From assembly GCA_949987705.1 (NCBI GenBank), contig OX465281.1:157556393-157620392 (forward strand): 64,000 nucleotides of DNA, read 5' to 3'. Each line of letters starts with the position of its first letter. The first letter of the stretch is position 1. Source of the stretch: Thereva unica (Eukaryota; Arthropoda; Insecta; Diptera; Therevidae). The notes under the pieces are model-generated. The model searched no databases. It saw nothing but the letters and a program-made list of their open reading frames with translations, and was not told the DNA's origin. This document shows, in pieces, positions 55,401 through 64,000 of the stretch. The position numbers and the translations under genes are program-made.

Positions 55401-58400
55401 GGTGTTTGGAGCGGATAAAACCAGTTTGTAACGGCAGAGACAAGGTGCTGGCCGGACTAGCAGAGACGAGTTGCAGTATAGACACTGCTGTCAAGTCGCC
55501 AGTGGGCTAGATCAAGGCGGGCAGTGGTTTCAAGGTCATAAAAGTGCACCGCGCAATTTTCAACTCGAGCTGCTCAACCCGAGGAGCTGCACGCCTCGAG
55601 GAGCTCTAGCCATTCTTAATCATTAATTATTAATTAAAAAAAACTTTAGGCGGTAGGGAGCTGCCTGCTTCACTCCTCACCAACTAAAGTTTAATGAGTG
55701 AATGGGTCGCGCGCGAAGCCACCGCTCAATATATAGTCGAGTTGCAGGAAAAAGCTCTTTTGTATGAAAATGTCTAAAGGCGCGTGACGGAATGACAAAA
55801 ATGCTCAGTCTGCCGCTGACCGCCGACGAGTGCAGACCTCTGGTACATTTTTGAGGCTCGAACAAATAGGGGATTACTGCGTGGTGCGGTCAATTGTATT
55901 AAAGTGGTGTTTGGAGCGGATAAAACCAGTTTGTAACGGCAGAGACAAGGTGCTGGCCGGACTAGCAGAGACGAGTTGCAGTATAGACACTGCTGTCAAG
56001 TCGCCAGTGGGCTAGATCAAGGCGGGCAGTGGTTTCAAGGTCATAAAAGTGCACCGCGCAATTTTCAACTCGAGCTGCTCAACCCGAGGAGCTGCACGCC
56101 TCGAGGAGCTCTAGCCATTCTTAATCATTAATTATTAATTAAAAAAAACTTTAGGCGGTAGGGAGCTGCCTGCTTCACTCCTCACCAACTAAAGTTTAAT
56201 GAGTGAATGGGTCGCGCGCGAAGCCACCGCTCAATATATAGTCGAGTTGCAGGAAAAAGCTCTTTTGTATGAAAATGTCTAAAGGCGCGTGACGGAATGA
56301 CAAAAATGCTCAGTCTGCCGCTGACCGCCGACGAGTGCAGACCTCTGGTACATTTTTGAGGCTCGAACAAATAGGGGATTACTGCGTGGTGCGGTCAATT
56401 GTATTAAAGTGGTGTTTGGAGCGGATAAAACCAGTTTGTAACGGCAGAGACAAGGTGCTGGCCGGACTAGCAGAGACGAGTTGCAGTATAGACACTGCTG
56501 TCAAGTCGCCAGTGGGCTAGATCAAGGCGGGCAGTGGTTTCAAGGTCATAAAAGTGCACCGCGCAATTTTCAACTCGAGCTGCTCAACCCGAGGAGCTGC
56601 ACGCCTCGAGGAGCTCTAGCCATTCTTAATCATTAATTATTAATTAAAAAAAACTTTAGGCGGTAGGGAGCTGCCTGCTTCACTCCTCACCAACTAAAGT
56701 TTAATGAGTGAATGGGTCGCGCGCGAAGCCACCGCTCAATATATAGTCGAGTTGCAGGAAAAAGCTCTTTTGTATGAAAATGTCTAAAGGCGCGTGACGG
56801 AATGACAAAAATGCTCAGTCTGCCGCTGACCGCCGACGAGTGCAGACCTCTGGTACATTTTTGAGGCTCGAACAAATAGGGGATTACTGCGTGGTGCGGT
56901 CAATTGTATTAAAGTGGTGTTTGGAGCGGATAAAACCAGTTTGTAACGGCAGAGACAAGGTGCTGGCCGGACTAGCAGAGACGAGTTGCAGTATAGACAC
57001 TGCTGTCAAGTCGCCAGTGGGCTAGATCAAGGCGGGCAGTGGTTTCAAGGTCATAAAAGTGCACCGCGCAATTTTCAACTCGAGCTGCTCAACCCGAGGA
57101 GCTGCACGCCTCGAGGAGCTCTAGCCATTCTTAATCATTAATTATTAATTAAAAAAAACTTTAGGCGGTAGGGAGCTGCCTGCTTCACTCCTCACCAACT
57201 AAAGTTTAATGAGTGAATGGGTCGCGCGCGAAGCCACCGCTCAATATATAGTCGAGTTGCAGGAAAAAGCTCTTTTGTATGAAAATGTCTAAAGGCGCGT
57301 GACGGAATGACAAAAATGCTCAGTCTGCCGCTGACCGCCGACGAGTGCAGACCTCTGGTACATTTTTGAGGCTCGAACAAATAGGGGATTACTGCGTGGT
57401 GCGGTCAATTGTATTAAAGTGGTGTTTGGAGCGGATAAAACCAGTTTGTAACGGCAGAGACAAGGTGCTGGCCGGACTAGCAGAGACGAGTTGCAGTATA
57501 GACACTGCTGTCAAGTCGCCAGTGGGCTAGATCAAGGCGGGCAGTGGTTTCAAGGTCATAAAAGTGCACCGCGCAATTTTCAACTCGAGCTGCTCAACCC
57601 GAGGAGCTGCACGCCTCGAGGAGCTCTAGCCATTCTTAATCATTAATTATTAATTAAAAAAAACTTTAGGCGGTAGGGAGCTGCCTGCTTCACTCCTCAC
57701 CAACTAAAGTTTAATGAGTGAATGGGTCGCGCGCGAAGCCACCGCTCAATATATAGTCGAGTTGCAGGAAAAAGCTCTTTTGTATGAAAATGTCTAAAGG
57801 CGCGTGACGGAATGACAAAAATGCTCAGTCTGCCGCTGACCGCCGACGAGTGCAGACCTCTGGTACATTTTTGAGGCTCGAACAAATAGGGGATTACTGC
57901 GTGGTGCGGTCAATTGTATTAAAGTGGTGTTTGGAGCGGATAAAACCAGTTTGTAACGGCAGAGACAAGGTGCTGGCCGGACTAGCAGAGACGAGTTGCA
58001 GTATAGACACTGCTGTCAAGTCGCCAGTGGGCTAGATCAAGGCGGGCAGTGGTTTCAAGGTCATAAAAGTGCACCGCGCAATTTTCAACTCGAGCTGCTC
58101 AACCCGAGGAGCTGCACGCCTCGAGGAGCTCAAGCCATTCTTAATCATTAATTATTAATTAAAAAAAACTTTAGGCGGTAGGGAGCTGCCTGCTTCACTC
58201 CTCACCAACTAAAGTTTAATGAGTGAATGGGTCGCGCGCGAAGCCACCGCTCAATATATAGTCGAGTTGCAGGAAAAAGCTCTTTTGTATGAAAATGTCT
58301 AAAGGCGCGTGACGGAATGACAAAAATGCTCAGTCTGCCGCTGACCGCCGACGAGTGCAGACCTCTGGTACATTTTTGAGGCTCGAACAAATAGGGGATT

Positions 58401-60066
58401 ACTGCGTGGTGCGGTCAATTGTATTAAAGTGGTGTTTGGAGCGGATAAAACCAGTTTGTAACGGCAGAGACAAGGTGCTGGCCGGACTAGCAGAGACGAG
58501 TTGCAGTATAGACACTGCTGTCAAGTCGCCAGTGGGCTAGATCAAGGCGGGCAGTGGTTTCAAGGTCATAAAAGTGCACCGCGCAATTTTCAACTCGAGC
58601 TGCTCAACCCGAGGAGCTGCACGCCTCGAGGAGCTCTAGCCATTCTTAATCATTAATTATTAATTAAAAAAAACTTTAGGCGGTAGGGAGCTGCCTGCTT
58701 CACTCCTCACCAACTAAAGTTTAATGAGTGAATGGGTCGCGCGCGAAGCCACCGCTCAATATATAGTCGAGTTGCAGGAAAAAGCTCTTTTGTATGAAAA
58801 TGTCTAAAGGCGCGTGACGGAATGACAAAAATGCTCAGTCTGCCGCTGACCGCCGACGAGTGCAGACCTCTGGTACATTTTTGAGGCTCGAACAAATAGG
58901 GGATTACTGCGTGGTGCGGTCAATTGTATTAAAGTGGTGTTTGGAGCGGATAAAACCAGTTTGTAACGGCAGAGACAAGGTGCTGGCCGGACTAGCAGAG
59001 ACGAGTTGCAGTATAGACACTGCTGTCAAGTCGCCAGTGGGCTAGATCAAGGCGGGCAGTGGTTTCAAGGTCATAAAAGTGCACCGCGCAATTTTCAACT
59101 CGAGCTGCTCAACCCGAGGAGCTGCACGCCTCGAGGAGCTCTAGCCATTCTTAATCATTAATTATTAATTAAAAAAAACTTTAGGCGGTAGGGAGCTGCC
59201 TGCTTCACTCCTCACCAACTAAAGTTTAATGAGTGAATGGGTCGCGCGCGAAGCCACCGCTCAATATATAGTCGAGTTGCAGGAAAAAGCTCTTTTGTAT
59301 GAAAATGTCTAAAGGCGCGTGACGGAATGACAAAAATGCTCAGTCTGCCGCTGACCGCCGACGAGTGCAGACCTCTGGTACATTTTTGAGGCTCGAACAA
59401 ATAGGGGATTACTGCGTGGTGCGGTCAATTGTATTAAAGTGGTGTTTGGAGCGGATAAAACCAGTTTGTAACGGCAGAGACAAGGAGCTGGCCGGACTAG
59501 CAGAGACGAGTTGCAGTATAGACACTGCTGTCAAGTCGCCAGTGGGCTAGATCAAGGCGGGCAGTGGTTTCAAGGTCATAAAAGTGCACCGCGCAATTTT
59601 CAACTCGAGCTGCTCAACCCGAGGAGCTGCACGCCTCGAGGAGCTCTAGCCATTCTTAATCATTAATTATTAATTAAAAAAAACTTTAGGCGGTAGGGAG
59701 CTGCCTGCTTCACTCCTCACCAACTAAAGTTTAATGAGTGAATGGGTCGCGCGCGAAGCCACCGCTCAATATATAGTCGAGTTGCAGGAAAAAGCTCTTT
59801 TGTATGAAAATGTCTAAAGGCGCGTGACGGAATGACAAAAATGCTCAGTCTGCCGCTGACCGCCGACGAGTGCAGACCTCTGGTACATTTTTGAGGCTCG
59901 AACAAATAGGGGATTACTGCGTGGTGCGGTCAATTGTATTAAGGTGGTGTTTGGAGCGGATAAAACCAGTTTGTAACGGCAGAGACAAGGTGGTGAGAGA
60001 CGAGTTGCAGTATAGACACTGCTGTCAAGTCGCCAGTGGGCTAGATCAAGGCGGGCAGTGGTTTCA
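49473..60066. repeat. 505-bp tandem array, 21 copies
   Basis: Unit boundaries (AGGTCATAAAAGTGCACCGC) occur at 49473, 49978 and every 505 bp to 59573. The final unit is 494 bp because of an 11-bp deletion near 59990. Copies are almost identical, with single-base variants at scattered sites (for example near 49733, 50134, 52502, 58132 and 59487). Each unit holds a CTCGAG/GAGCTGC-rich stem-prone segment, an A/T box TTAATCATTAATTATTAATT, TATATAG, and about 200 bp (from GACCTCTGGTACATTTTTGA to CAGTGGTTTCAAGG) absent from the flanking half-units. Frames of 61-62 codons on both strands are repeated 20 times without any recognisable domain. No coding role is supported. Confidence 0.95.
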
Positions 60067-60464
60067 AGGTCATAAAAGTGCACCGCGCAATTTTCAACTC
60101 GAGCTGCTCAACCCGAGGAGCTGCACGCCTCGAGGAGCTCTAGCCATTCTTAATCATTAATTATTAATTAAAAAAAACTTTAGGCGGTAGGGAGCTGCCT
60201 GCTTCACTCCTCACCAACTAAAGTTTAATGAGTGAATGGGTCGCGCGCGAAGCCACCGCTCAATATATAGTCGAGTTGCAGGAAAAAGCTCTTTTGTATG
60301 AAAATGTCTAAAGGCGCGTGACGGAATGACAAAAATGCTCAGTCTGCCGCTGACCGCCGACGAGTGCAGATCTAGACAAGTTTTTTTTACAGCACCGACA
60401 GAGATCGGCATGCTCTCAAGCTGACACAGTCCTTGACAAGGCGCTTAAAGTCGCCAAACTTGAG
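60067..60464. repeat. Right half-unit ending in the subtilase remnant
   Basis: Near-identical to 49032-49429. It starts like the 505-bp unit but after GACGAGTGCAGA continues TCTAGACAAG, a T run and ACAGCACCGACAGAG into the subtilase C-terminus. Confidence 0.88.
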
Positions 60465-60908
60465 GTACCACTGCAGTTGCTTGATATTCGAGCTCTGGAC
60501 GTGAGCCAGTTGCGCGGCGATGATGGGGATGGCGGCCGACGTGCCCGAGTACTTGGCGGTGTAGTAATTGTGCAGGTCGCCGTAGCCGAGCGTGCGGATG
60601 CACGTGCTCTCGCCCCTGAGTTGCGCGAACCGGCCGCCACGGCAGTAGTTTGAGAACGGCGCCAGCGACACCAGATCTCGGAGATGTTGCAACCGGCCTG
60701 GGCGCACACGTTGACGCATGCGCGCATACGATCCAATCAAGCCATCGACAATATAGGGCGGCGATAGAATGAAACCGGCATTTTCATCGGCTTCATCGGT
60801 GCCGCCGTAGTCGGGCAGCGCATGGTAGACGATTCCCTTGATATCGCGTGGGGTAACCATCAACTCGACACATGTTATAGATATTGATATCGCGTGGGGT
60901 AACCATCA
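60387..60908 (-). pseudogene. Subtilase (S8) C-terminal remnant
   Basis: Minus-strand frame open from about 60905, first ATG at 60860, ending at 60387. It contains APFSNYCRGGRFAQLRGE, like the A-FSNYG-x-APG region of subtilases, followed by YTAKYSGTSAAIPIIAAQLA, which matches the catalytic-serine block (GTS-x-A-x-P). The catalytic Asp and His regions are not upstream: the frame is closed by a stop at 60906-60908 and the next gene begins at 60937. It is therefore a 5'-truncated, presumably inactive serine protease. Its 5' edge carries a 46-bp tandem duplication. Its tail was copied to the left end of the 505-bp array. Confidence 0.62.
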
Positions 60909-60932
60909 ACTCGATGACATATTATAGATATT
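60840..60932. repeat. 46-bp direct duplication at the subtilase truncation point
   Basis: GATATCGCGTGGGGTAACCA and the following 26 bp recur at 60840 and 60886 with few differences. The duplication coincides with the loss of the 5' part of the subtilase gene. Confidence 0.85.
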
Positions 60933-60936
60933 TTAT

Positions 60937-62130
60937 TTAGTATACAAGGCATTTTAATAGGCATGGAAAATTGACAGTTTTCGAGAGATTCGTGTTTTCA
61001 CAGGGCACACAGAGCTCGGACCACTGGTACTGACCGGTGATATTGTAGCGGTCGCGCGCCAGCATCAAGAGAAAGTGGGCGTCCACCTCGTACACGGCCT
61101 CGAACCCCCGCAGGCGCTCGTCTATCGCGGCGATATCGCGGCAGCCGGTAGATATGATGCCGTTGACTAGGTCGACCGTCAGCTTGCCGTAGCGATGCAG
61201 CGACTCGACGAGGGTGTTGTTGAGAAAGTAACCGTTGTCGAGAGCGATCACGTTTTGGGCTGGCGCAAACTGGAAGCTGCGCTCGATGCGCCGCCTGGCG
61301 TCGTTTTCGAATACCTGGTTGATCTGTAGTAACCGCATCACGGTGGCGTTCTCGTACTCTTGCACAATTATCTTGGCGATGGTGGCAATCTGCATGTTGA
61401 TGAGCAGGGCCTCCTCCGAGTTGAACGGCAGGTACAGGCGCTGCAGCAGTGTAGCGAACCCGTCCAAGTTGATGTAGATGGTGTAGCTTGTGTGGTGCTG
61501 GATCAGGTGGTCGGTCATGGCGCAGATGTTCTTCATTAGGGCTAGCGGGTCAAATTTGCCATAGGCGACACATTTGTCGAGCGCCACCGTGCCGTAGGCG
61601 TTGTCGGTGTTGTAAAAGTTGTCGTGCGAGATAAACTGCGCCCGTGACCTGATGAGGGCGTTGATGAAGTGGTGGTTCGAGACCCGGGTGCAGCCCGTGG
61701 TGGGCGACACGCGGAGTCGAGCTGCCAGCTCCCTGTACTGGTTCGCAAACTCCTCCTCCTCGTCGGTGTTGAGAAGCACGCGGCACGAGTCGACCAGGCA
61801 CATGTCCTCGCCGCGATCCAGTTGCTTGATGACGGCATGCTTGAGTATGACGACAATCTTGTGCCCATATTTGGAATCTAGCAGTGGCAAGAGTTTATCA
61901 TCAAACAGGTCCACATAGATGTGGTCAAAGTGCGCCAGCAGCGAGTCTAGGCCCCCCAGGCGGCGCTCATCTACCAGCGCCCGCAAATAGATGCTCTTGA
62001 GGGATTTATCGATACTGAATAGCTGGCGGCCCGCCAGCAAAACGGCCAGGGCGCCGCGCGGCTCGATTGGAAGCAGCCGCTGTACTCCCGCGTGCCGGAT
62101 GGTTAGCGGATCTATGCACTTGTTATGCAT
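60937..62130 (-). CDS. 397-aa virus-like protein, family not recognised
   Basis: Intact minus-strand frame from ATG 62130. It looks globular and largely helical with no signal peptide. Landmarks are IRHAGVQRLLPIEPRGALAV, HKIVVILKHAVIKQLDRGED, NTDEEEEFANQYRELAAR, SYTIYINLDGFATLLQRLYL, IIVQEYENATVMRLLQINQV and a C-terminal CVPCENTN. Its promoter has TATATAAAG and, 26 bases on, CAGT, as in early insect-virus genes. Size and early-type promoter would suit a core transcription or replication accessory protein such as a P47-type RNA polymerase subunit, but I see no diagnostic motif and leave it unnamed. It shares a 63-bp divergent promoter region with the 62194 gene. Confidence 0.8.
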   Translation of the reverse strand: MHNKCIDPLTIRHAGVQRLLPIEPRGALAVLLAGRQLFSIDKSLKSIYLRALVDERRLGGLDSLLAHFDHIYVDLFDDKLLPLLDSKYGHKIVVILKHAVIKQLDRGEDMCLVDSCRVLLNTDEEEEFANQYRELAARLRVSPTTGCTRVSNHHFINALIRSRAQFISHDNFYNTDNAYGTVALDKCVAYGKFDPLALMKNICAMTDHLIQHHTSYTIYINLDGFATLLQRLYLPFNSEEALLINMQIATIAKIIVQEYENATVMRLLQINQVFENDARRRIERSFQFAPAQNVIALDNGYFLNNTLVESLHRYGKLTVDLVNGIISTGCRDIAAIDERLRGFEAVYEVDAHFLLMLARDRYNITGQYQWSELCVPCENTNLSKTVNFPCLLKCLVY

Positions 62131-62145
62131 TGTGAATACTGGGGG

Positions 62146-62174
62146 ACTGGCTCGCGTACCGTCGCCTTTATATA
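62146..62174 (-). promoter_or_regulatory. TATA box plus CAGT, early-promoter-like, for the 397-aa gene
   Basis: On the minus strand TATATAAAG (62174-62166) is followed 26 bases later by CCAGTCC, with the initiator A at 62148, then the ATG at 62130. Confidence 0.6.
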
Positions 62175-62193
62175 GCCGGGCGCTTATCTAAGA

Positions 62194-62658
62194 ATGTCGT
62201 TTTATGACTACAGGACTCTCTCGCAGATATTGGCCAGCGACAAGGTATTTTACACAACGGAAAGCGGTTACCTTGCAATTCTACCCAAATACGTTATCCC
62301 CATCATAAAGCTATTAATCATCAGGGACTGGGGCGCGCTCAGCAAATTTGTGCCGACCGACTATCTGATTGGCGTTCTCGAGACGCTGGGGTCGTACAGC
62401 CGGGCATTCCATATACGCTTTCTCGACAACGGGGAGATTGACAGCAACCCGTTCTTTGACACCATCAACAAATACATGCGAAACCAACTCTATGTGCAGC
62501 ACCAAGTCGATATGAAGGAAAAAACAAGGAGATTGATTAGTGTCATAATTTTATTAACATTTATGTTGGCTTCATTAGGTTCAATTTTCCTATATATCGT
62601 GCCCGAGAGCACGCGAATACAAATCCTCGATGCATTTTTTCTAAAAGTACACCACTAA
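62194..62658 (+). CDS. 154-aa protein with C-terminal transmembrane segment
   Basis: ATG 62194, preceded by TATCTAAGA, a TAAG but with C in the first position. The N-terminal about 110 residues are mixed (YRTLSQILASDKVFYTTESG, FDTINKYMRNQLYVQHQVD). A hydrophobic helix follows near residues 121-143 (LISVIILLTFMLASLGSIFL) with a short tail, so it is probably a tail-anchored or type II membrane protein. Family not recognised. A position beside pif-5 would suit an occlusion-derived-virion envelope protein or another per os infectivity factor. That is inference. 62659-62800 is A/T-rich spacer with an AATAAA-type signal. Confidence 0.72.
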   Translation: MSFYDYRTLSQILASDKVFYTTESGYLAILPKYVIPIIKLLIIRDWGALSKFVPTDYLIGVLETLGSYSRAFHIRFLDNGEIDSNPFFDTINKYMRNQLYVQHQVDMKEKTRRLISVIILLTFMLASLGSIFLYIVPESTRIQILDAFFLKVHH

Positions 62659-62800
62659 TATACAGAACAAAAAAAAGGCCATTAAGCGGTAGCACGACAT
62701 CAATGGGTATAAAATAAATGTGCTGACTGTAGATTAAAAAGCGGCCGACATTCTGATGAGACTAACTAGCGCGATTGATGGCCTGTGTTTTTATACATAC

Positions 62801-62805
62801 ATAAG
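62801..62805 (+). promoter_or_regulatory. ATAAG late-promoter-like motif upstream of pif-5
   Basis: CATAAGACGATG: a DTAAG motif three bases before the pif-5 ATG at 62809, with TTTTTATA about 12 bases further upstream. Confidence 0.55.
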
Positions 62806-62808
62806 ACG

Positions 62809-63870
62809 ATGAAATTACAATTTCTATCAGATCTCGGTAGAGCCGTCCACATGACGGAGGCGGGCGCTGTGGTAAAGTTGCTGGAAGATTTTGATACAGG
62901 GCTCAAGGTGCAGCGCGTGTCGATCAACGAGGCGGGGGTGTTTTTGAAGAACAGGTCTTTGCGCTCCATCACAGAGGCGCTGAAATTCGGGGACCTGGGC
63001 ACGCTGAAGCTAATCTACGATGTGCCGACCATCCCACACGGGCTGGAGGTAAAGTTGTTGGAGGAGGTGTCCCAGATGCCGCACTTTAAAATGAGCAAGA
63101 TTGAAAAGACCAGCGAGGATCTGTCCAAGGCGCTCTCAAACCACTTGACCACAGACGAGATGGCCAAGCTGACCACAAAGGGCGACGCGCCCCTAGATGC
63201 GGCGGACCCAGTGTTTAGGAAGCCGGTGTTTGAGAAAATTGGCGACTTTTTAAAAAACAAAAAGGTCTGGTCGGCCATGGGCACCGCCACCATTATCGGC
63301 GGGTCTACCTACTTGCTGGTGCAGGCGGTTGAACAGTACCGCCGCAACAAATCTGGCTGCACAATCTACTACAACGACGAGAGGGGCCAGCTGCGATCCT
63401 GCCGGTGGGGCAGGTCGACGTGCCAGAACGGCAGGCCGGCCGAGAACACTTGCGGCGACACTGTCATGAGCCGGCTACCCAAGAGCATGACCACCTATAT
63501 ACCAACTTGCGCCGATTCGCCAAACGGCTGTGTGAATTGTCCGCACAAGGACCTCGAAGAGATGATTGAGAAGCAGGCCGCCGAAAAGTCGGACGATGTG
63601 CTGGCCTCGATGTACGTCAAGTGCGTGCAAATGTCGTTTATCGATGCGCTCAACGAGATGGTGGGCAAGCCGACGAGCAATTTGCTCAACCTGGTCGACA
63701 GCACGGTGGCGGGGGCCTCGTGGTTCATGCGCAATCTGGGCAACATTGCCAAGTACGGGGGCATGGTGTTTGTTGCGATCGTGTTCTTGGTGCTCCTCGG
63801 CTACCTTGTTCGGATTGTAGGAGGAGGAGGAGGCCATGACGATCCGCCGCCAAATAACGAGCGCGTCTAA
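62809..63870 (+). CDS. pif-5: ODV-E56 / per os infectivity factor 5
   Basis: 353-aa intact frame; 62809 is the first ATG (upstream codons are open only from GTG). The order of landmarks fits the ODV-E56/PIF-5 family. The N-terminal region has FDTGLKVQRVSINEAGVFLK, SITEALKFGDLGTLKLIYD and VPTIPHGLEV. Then come PHFKMSK and LSNHLTTDEM, the middle PVFRKPVFEKIGDF, a hydrophobic TATIIGGSTYLLVQAV, and a Cys-rich ectodomain (SGCTIYYN, LRSCRWG, TCADSPNGCVNCPH). A C-terminal transmembrane helix (MVFVAIVFLVLLGYLV) precedes a Gly/Pro-rich tail. PIF-5 is a virion envelope protein of baculoviruses, nudiviruses and relatives needed for oral infection of the insect midgut. No breaks are visible. This is the strongest evidence that the island derives from such a virus. 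Confidence 0.87.
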   Translation: MKLQFLSDLGRAVHMTEAGAVVKLLEDFDTGLKVQRVSINEAGVFLKNRSLRSITEALKFGDLGTLKLIYDVPTIPHGLEVKLLEEVSQMPHFKMSKIEKTSEDLSKALSNHLTTDEMAKLTTKGDAPLDAADPVFRKPVFEKIGDFLKNKKVWSAMGTATIIGGSTYLLVQAVEQYRRNKSGCTIYYNDERGQLRSCRWGRSTCQNGRPAENTCGDTVMSRLPKSMTTYIPTCADSPNGCVNCPHKDLEEMIEKQAAEKSDDVLASMYVKCVQMSFIDALNEMVGKPTSNLLNLVDSTVAGASWFMRNLGNIAKYGGMVFVAIVFLVLLGYLVRIVGGGGGHDDPPPNNERV

Positions 63871-63883
63871 ATTAAGAAGAACG

Positions 63884-64000
63884 ATGCGCGGAATATTGTC
63901 GCTCGTGTGGTTCAATATGCTGGAGAATCCTTTTATTGATAATCTTTTTGTAAATGCATGCCTCTTTTGCTGTTCCCAATACATGGGCTGGGGAATGAGC
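63884..64000 (+). CDS. Partial ORF running off the right edge
   Basis: ATG 63884, open for 39 codons to the window end (MRGILSLVWFNMLENPF and on, with a CLFCC motif). It is preceded by TTAAG at 63872-63876, eight bases from the TTAAG start to within the usual distance of the ATG, the same layout as for pif-5 and the metalloprotease. It begins 14 bases after the pif-5 stop. Too short to identify. Confidence 0.4.
   Translation, partial: MRGILSLVWFNMLENPFIDNLFVNACLFCCSQYMGWGMS

Noticed and set aside
49473..60066. Possible CRISPR-like array
   Set aside because: The whole 505-bp unit repeats with no variable spacers, and the context is eukaryotic.
49617..60411. Forty-odd 61-62-codon ORFs on both strands in the 505-bp array
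   Set aside because: Identical because the DNA units are identical; each unit shifts frame (505 is not a multiple of 3), and there is no domain or start context.
61235..61918. Several overlapping ORFs of 70-108 codons within the 397-aa gene
   Set aside because: Shadows in G/C-rich coding sequence; the 397-aa minus frame is longest and has the promoter.
63475..63984. Minus-strand 169-codon ORF overlapping the end of pif-5
   Set aside because: Antisense to a clearly recognised gene; His/Arg-rich composition typical of a shadow frame.

Overview
The window reads as arthropod, most likely insect, nuclear DNA. Non-LTR retrotransposons, two Gypsy-type and two BEL/Pao-type LTR retrotransposons, a Merlin-type DNA transposon and satellite arrays fill about the first 36 kb. 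From about 36.3 kb to the right edge there is a compact gene island that looks like an integrated large double-stranded DNA virus of the nudivirus/baculovirus/hytrosavirus assemblage. The anchor is an intact odv-e56/pif-5 (per os infectivity factor 5) gene at 62809-63870. No ribosomal or transfer RNA genes, CRISPR arrays or ordinary host housekeeping genes were seen. I cannot name the species; a dipteran is a guess only.

Region 1 (1-18.6 kb) is a Russian-doll nest, mostly on the minus strand. A BEL/Pao element (gag pieces at 17832-18586 and 1-118) is split by Jockey-type LINE-A (16567-17831 and about 440-3034). LINE-A is split by Jockey-type LINE-B (15866-16566, 9117-12289 and 3035-3444). LINE-B is split twice: by a young, nearly intact Gypsy element (3445-9111, TSD TAAGG, 562-bp LTRs with very few differences) and by a satellite plus foldback block (12290-15865).

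Region 2 (18.7-34.8 kb) holds a decayed envelope-carrying Gypsy/errantivirus-like provirus (18689-27239, TSD TACT), two minisatellites, and a second BEL/Pao element (about 29.0-32.9 kb) that keeps gag and protease but shows no reverse transcriptase. About 1.9 kb without recognisable genes follows.

Region 3 (34.8-36.8 kb) contains a 74-codon ORF resembling the PPP1R15/GADD34 eIF2alpha-phosphatase adaptor core, a Merlin transposase gene with one intron, and a frameshifted serpin relic with no reactive-centre loop.

Region 4 (36.9-64 kb) is the virus-like island. It holds 346-bp higher-order repeats at 36.9-38.5 kb with a related copy at 44.85-45.42 kb, a small Cys-rich gene overlapping a membrane-anchored repeat protein (now frameshifted), and a 733-aa protein with nine coiled-coil-like repeats. 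An inserted LTR-like block and LINE-D (41.7-44.8 kb) follow. Next come a 279-aa protein with six repeats each carrying an IDLT SUMO-interaction-like motif, a DUF4419-like gene with an adjoining ORF, a small ORF, and a matrixin metalloprotease. A 505-bp tandem array of 21 copies (49473-60066) separates the metalloprotease from the C-terminal remnant of a subtilase. The island ends with a 397-aa unknown protein, a 154-aa membrane protein, pif-5 and a partial ORF running off the right edge.

Regulation looks baculovirus-like. Several genes have a DTAAG late-promoter-like motif within 20 bases of the ATG, and two have a TATA box followed 26-34 bases later by CAGT. Intact pif-5, metalloprotease and other ORFs beside broken genes and inserted retroelements suggest an endogenous virus at mixed stages of decay. 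All family assignments were made by reading motifs, without database searches.
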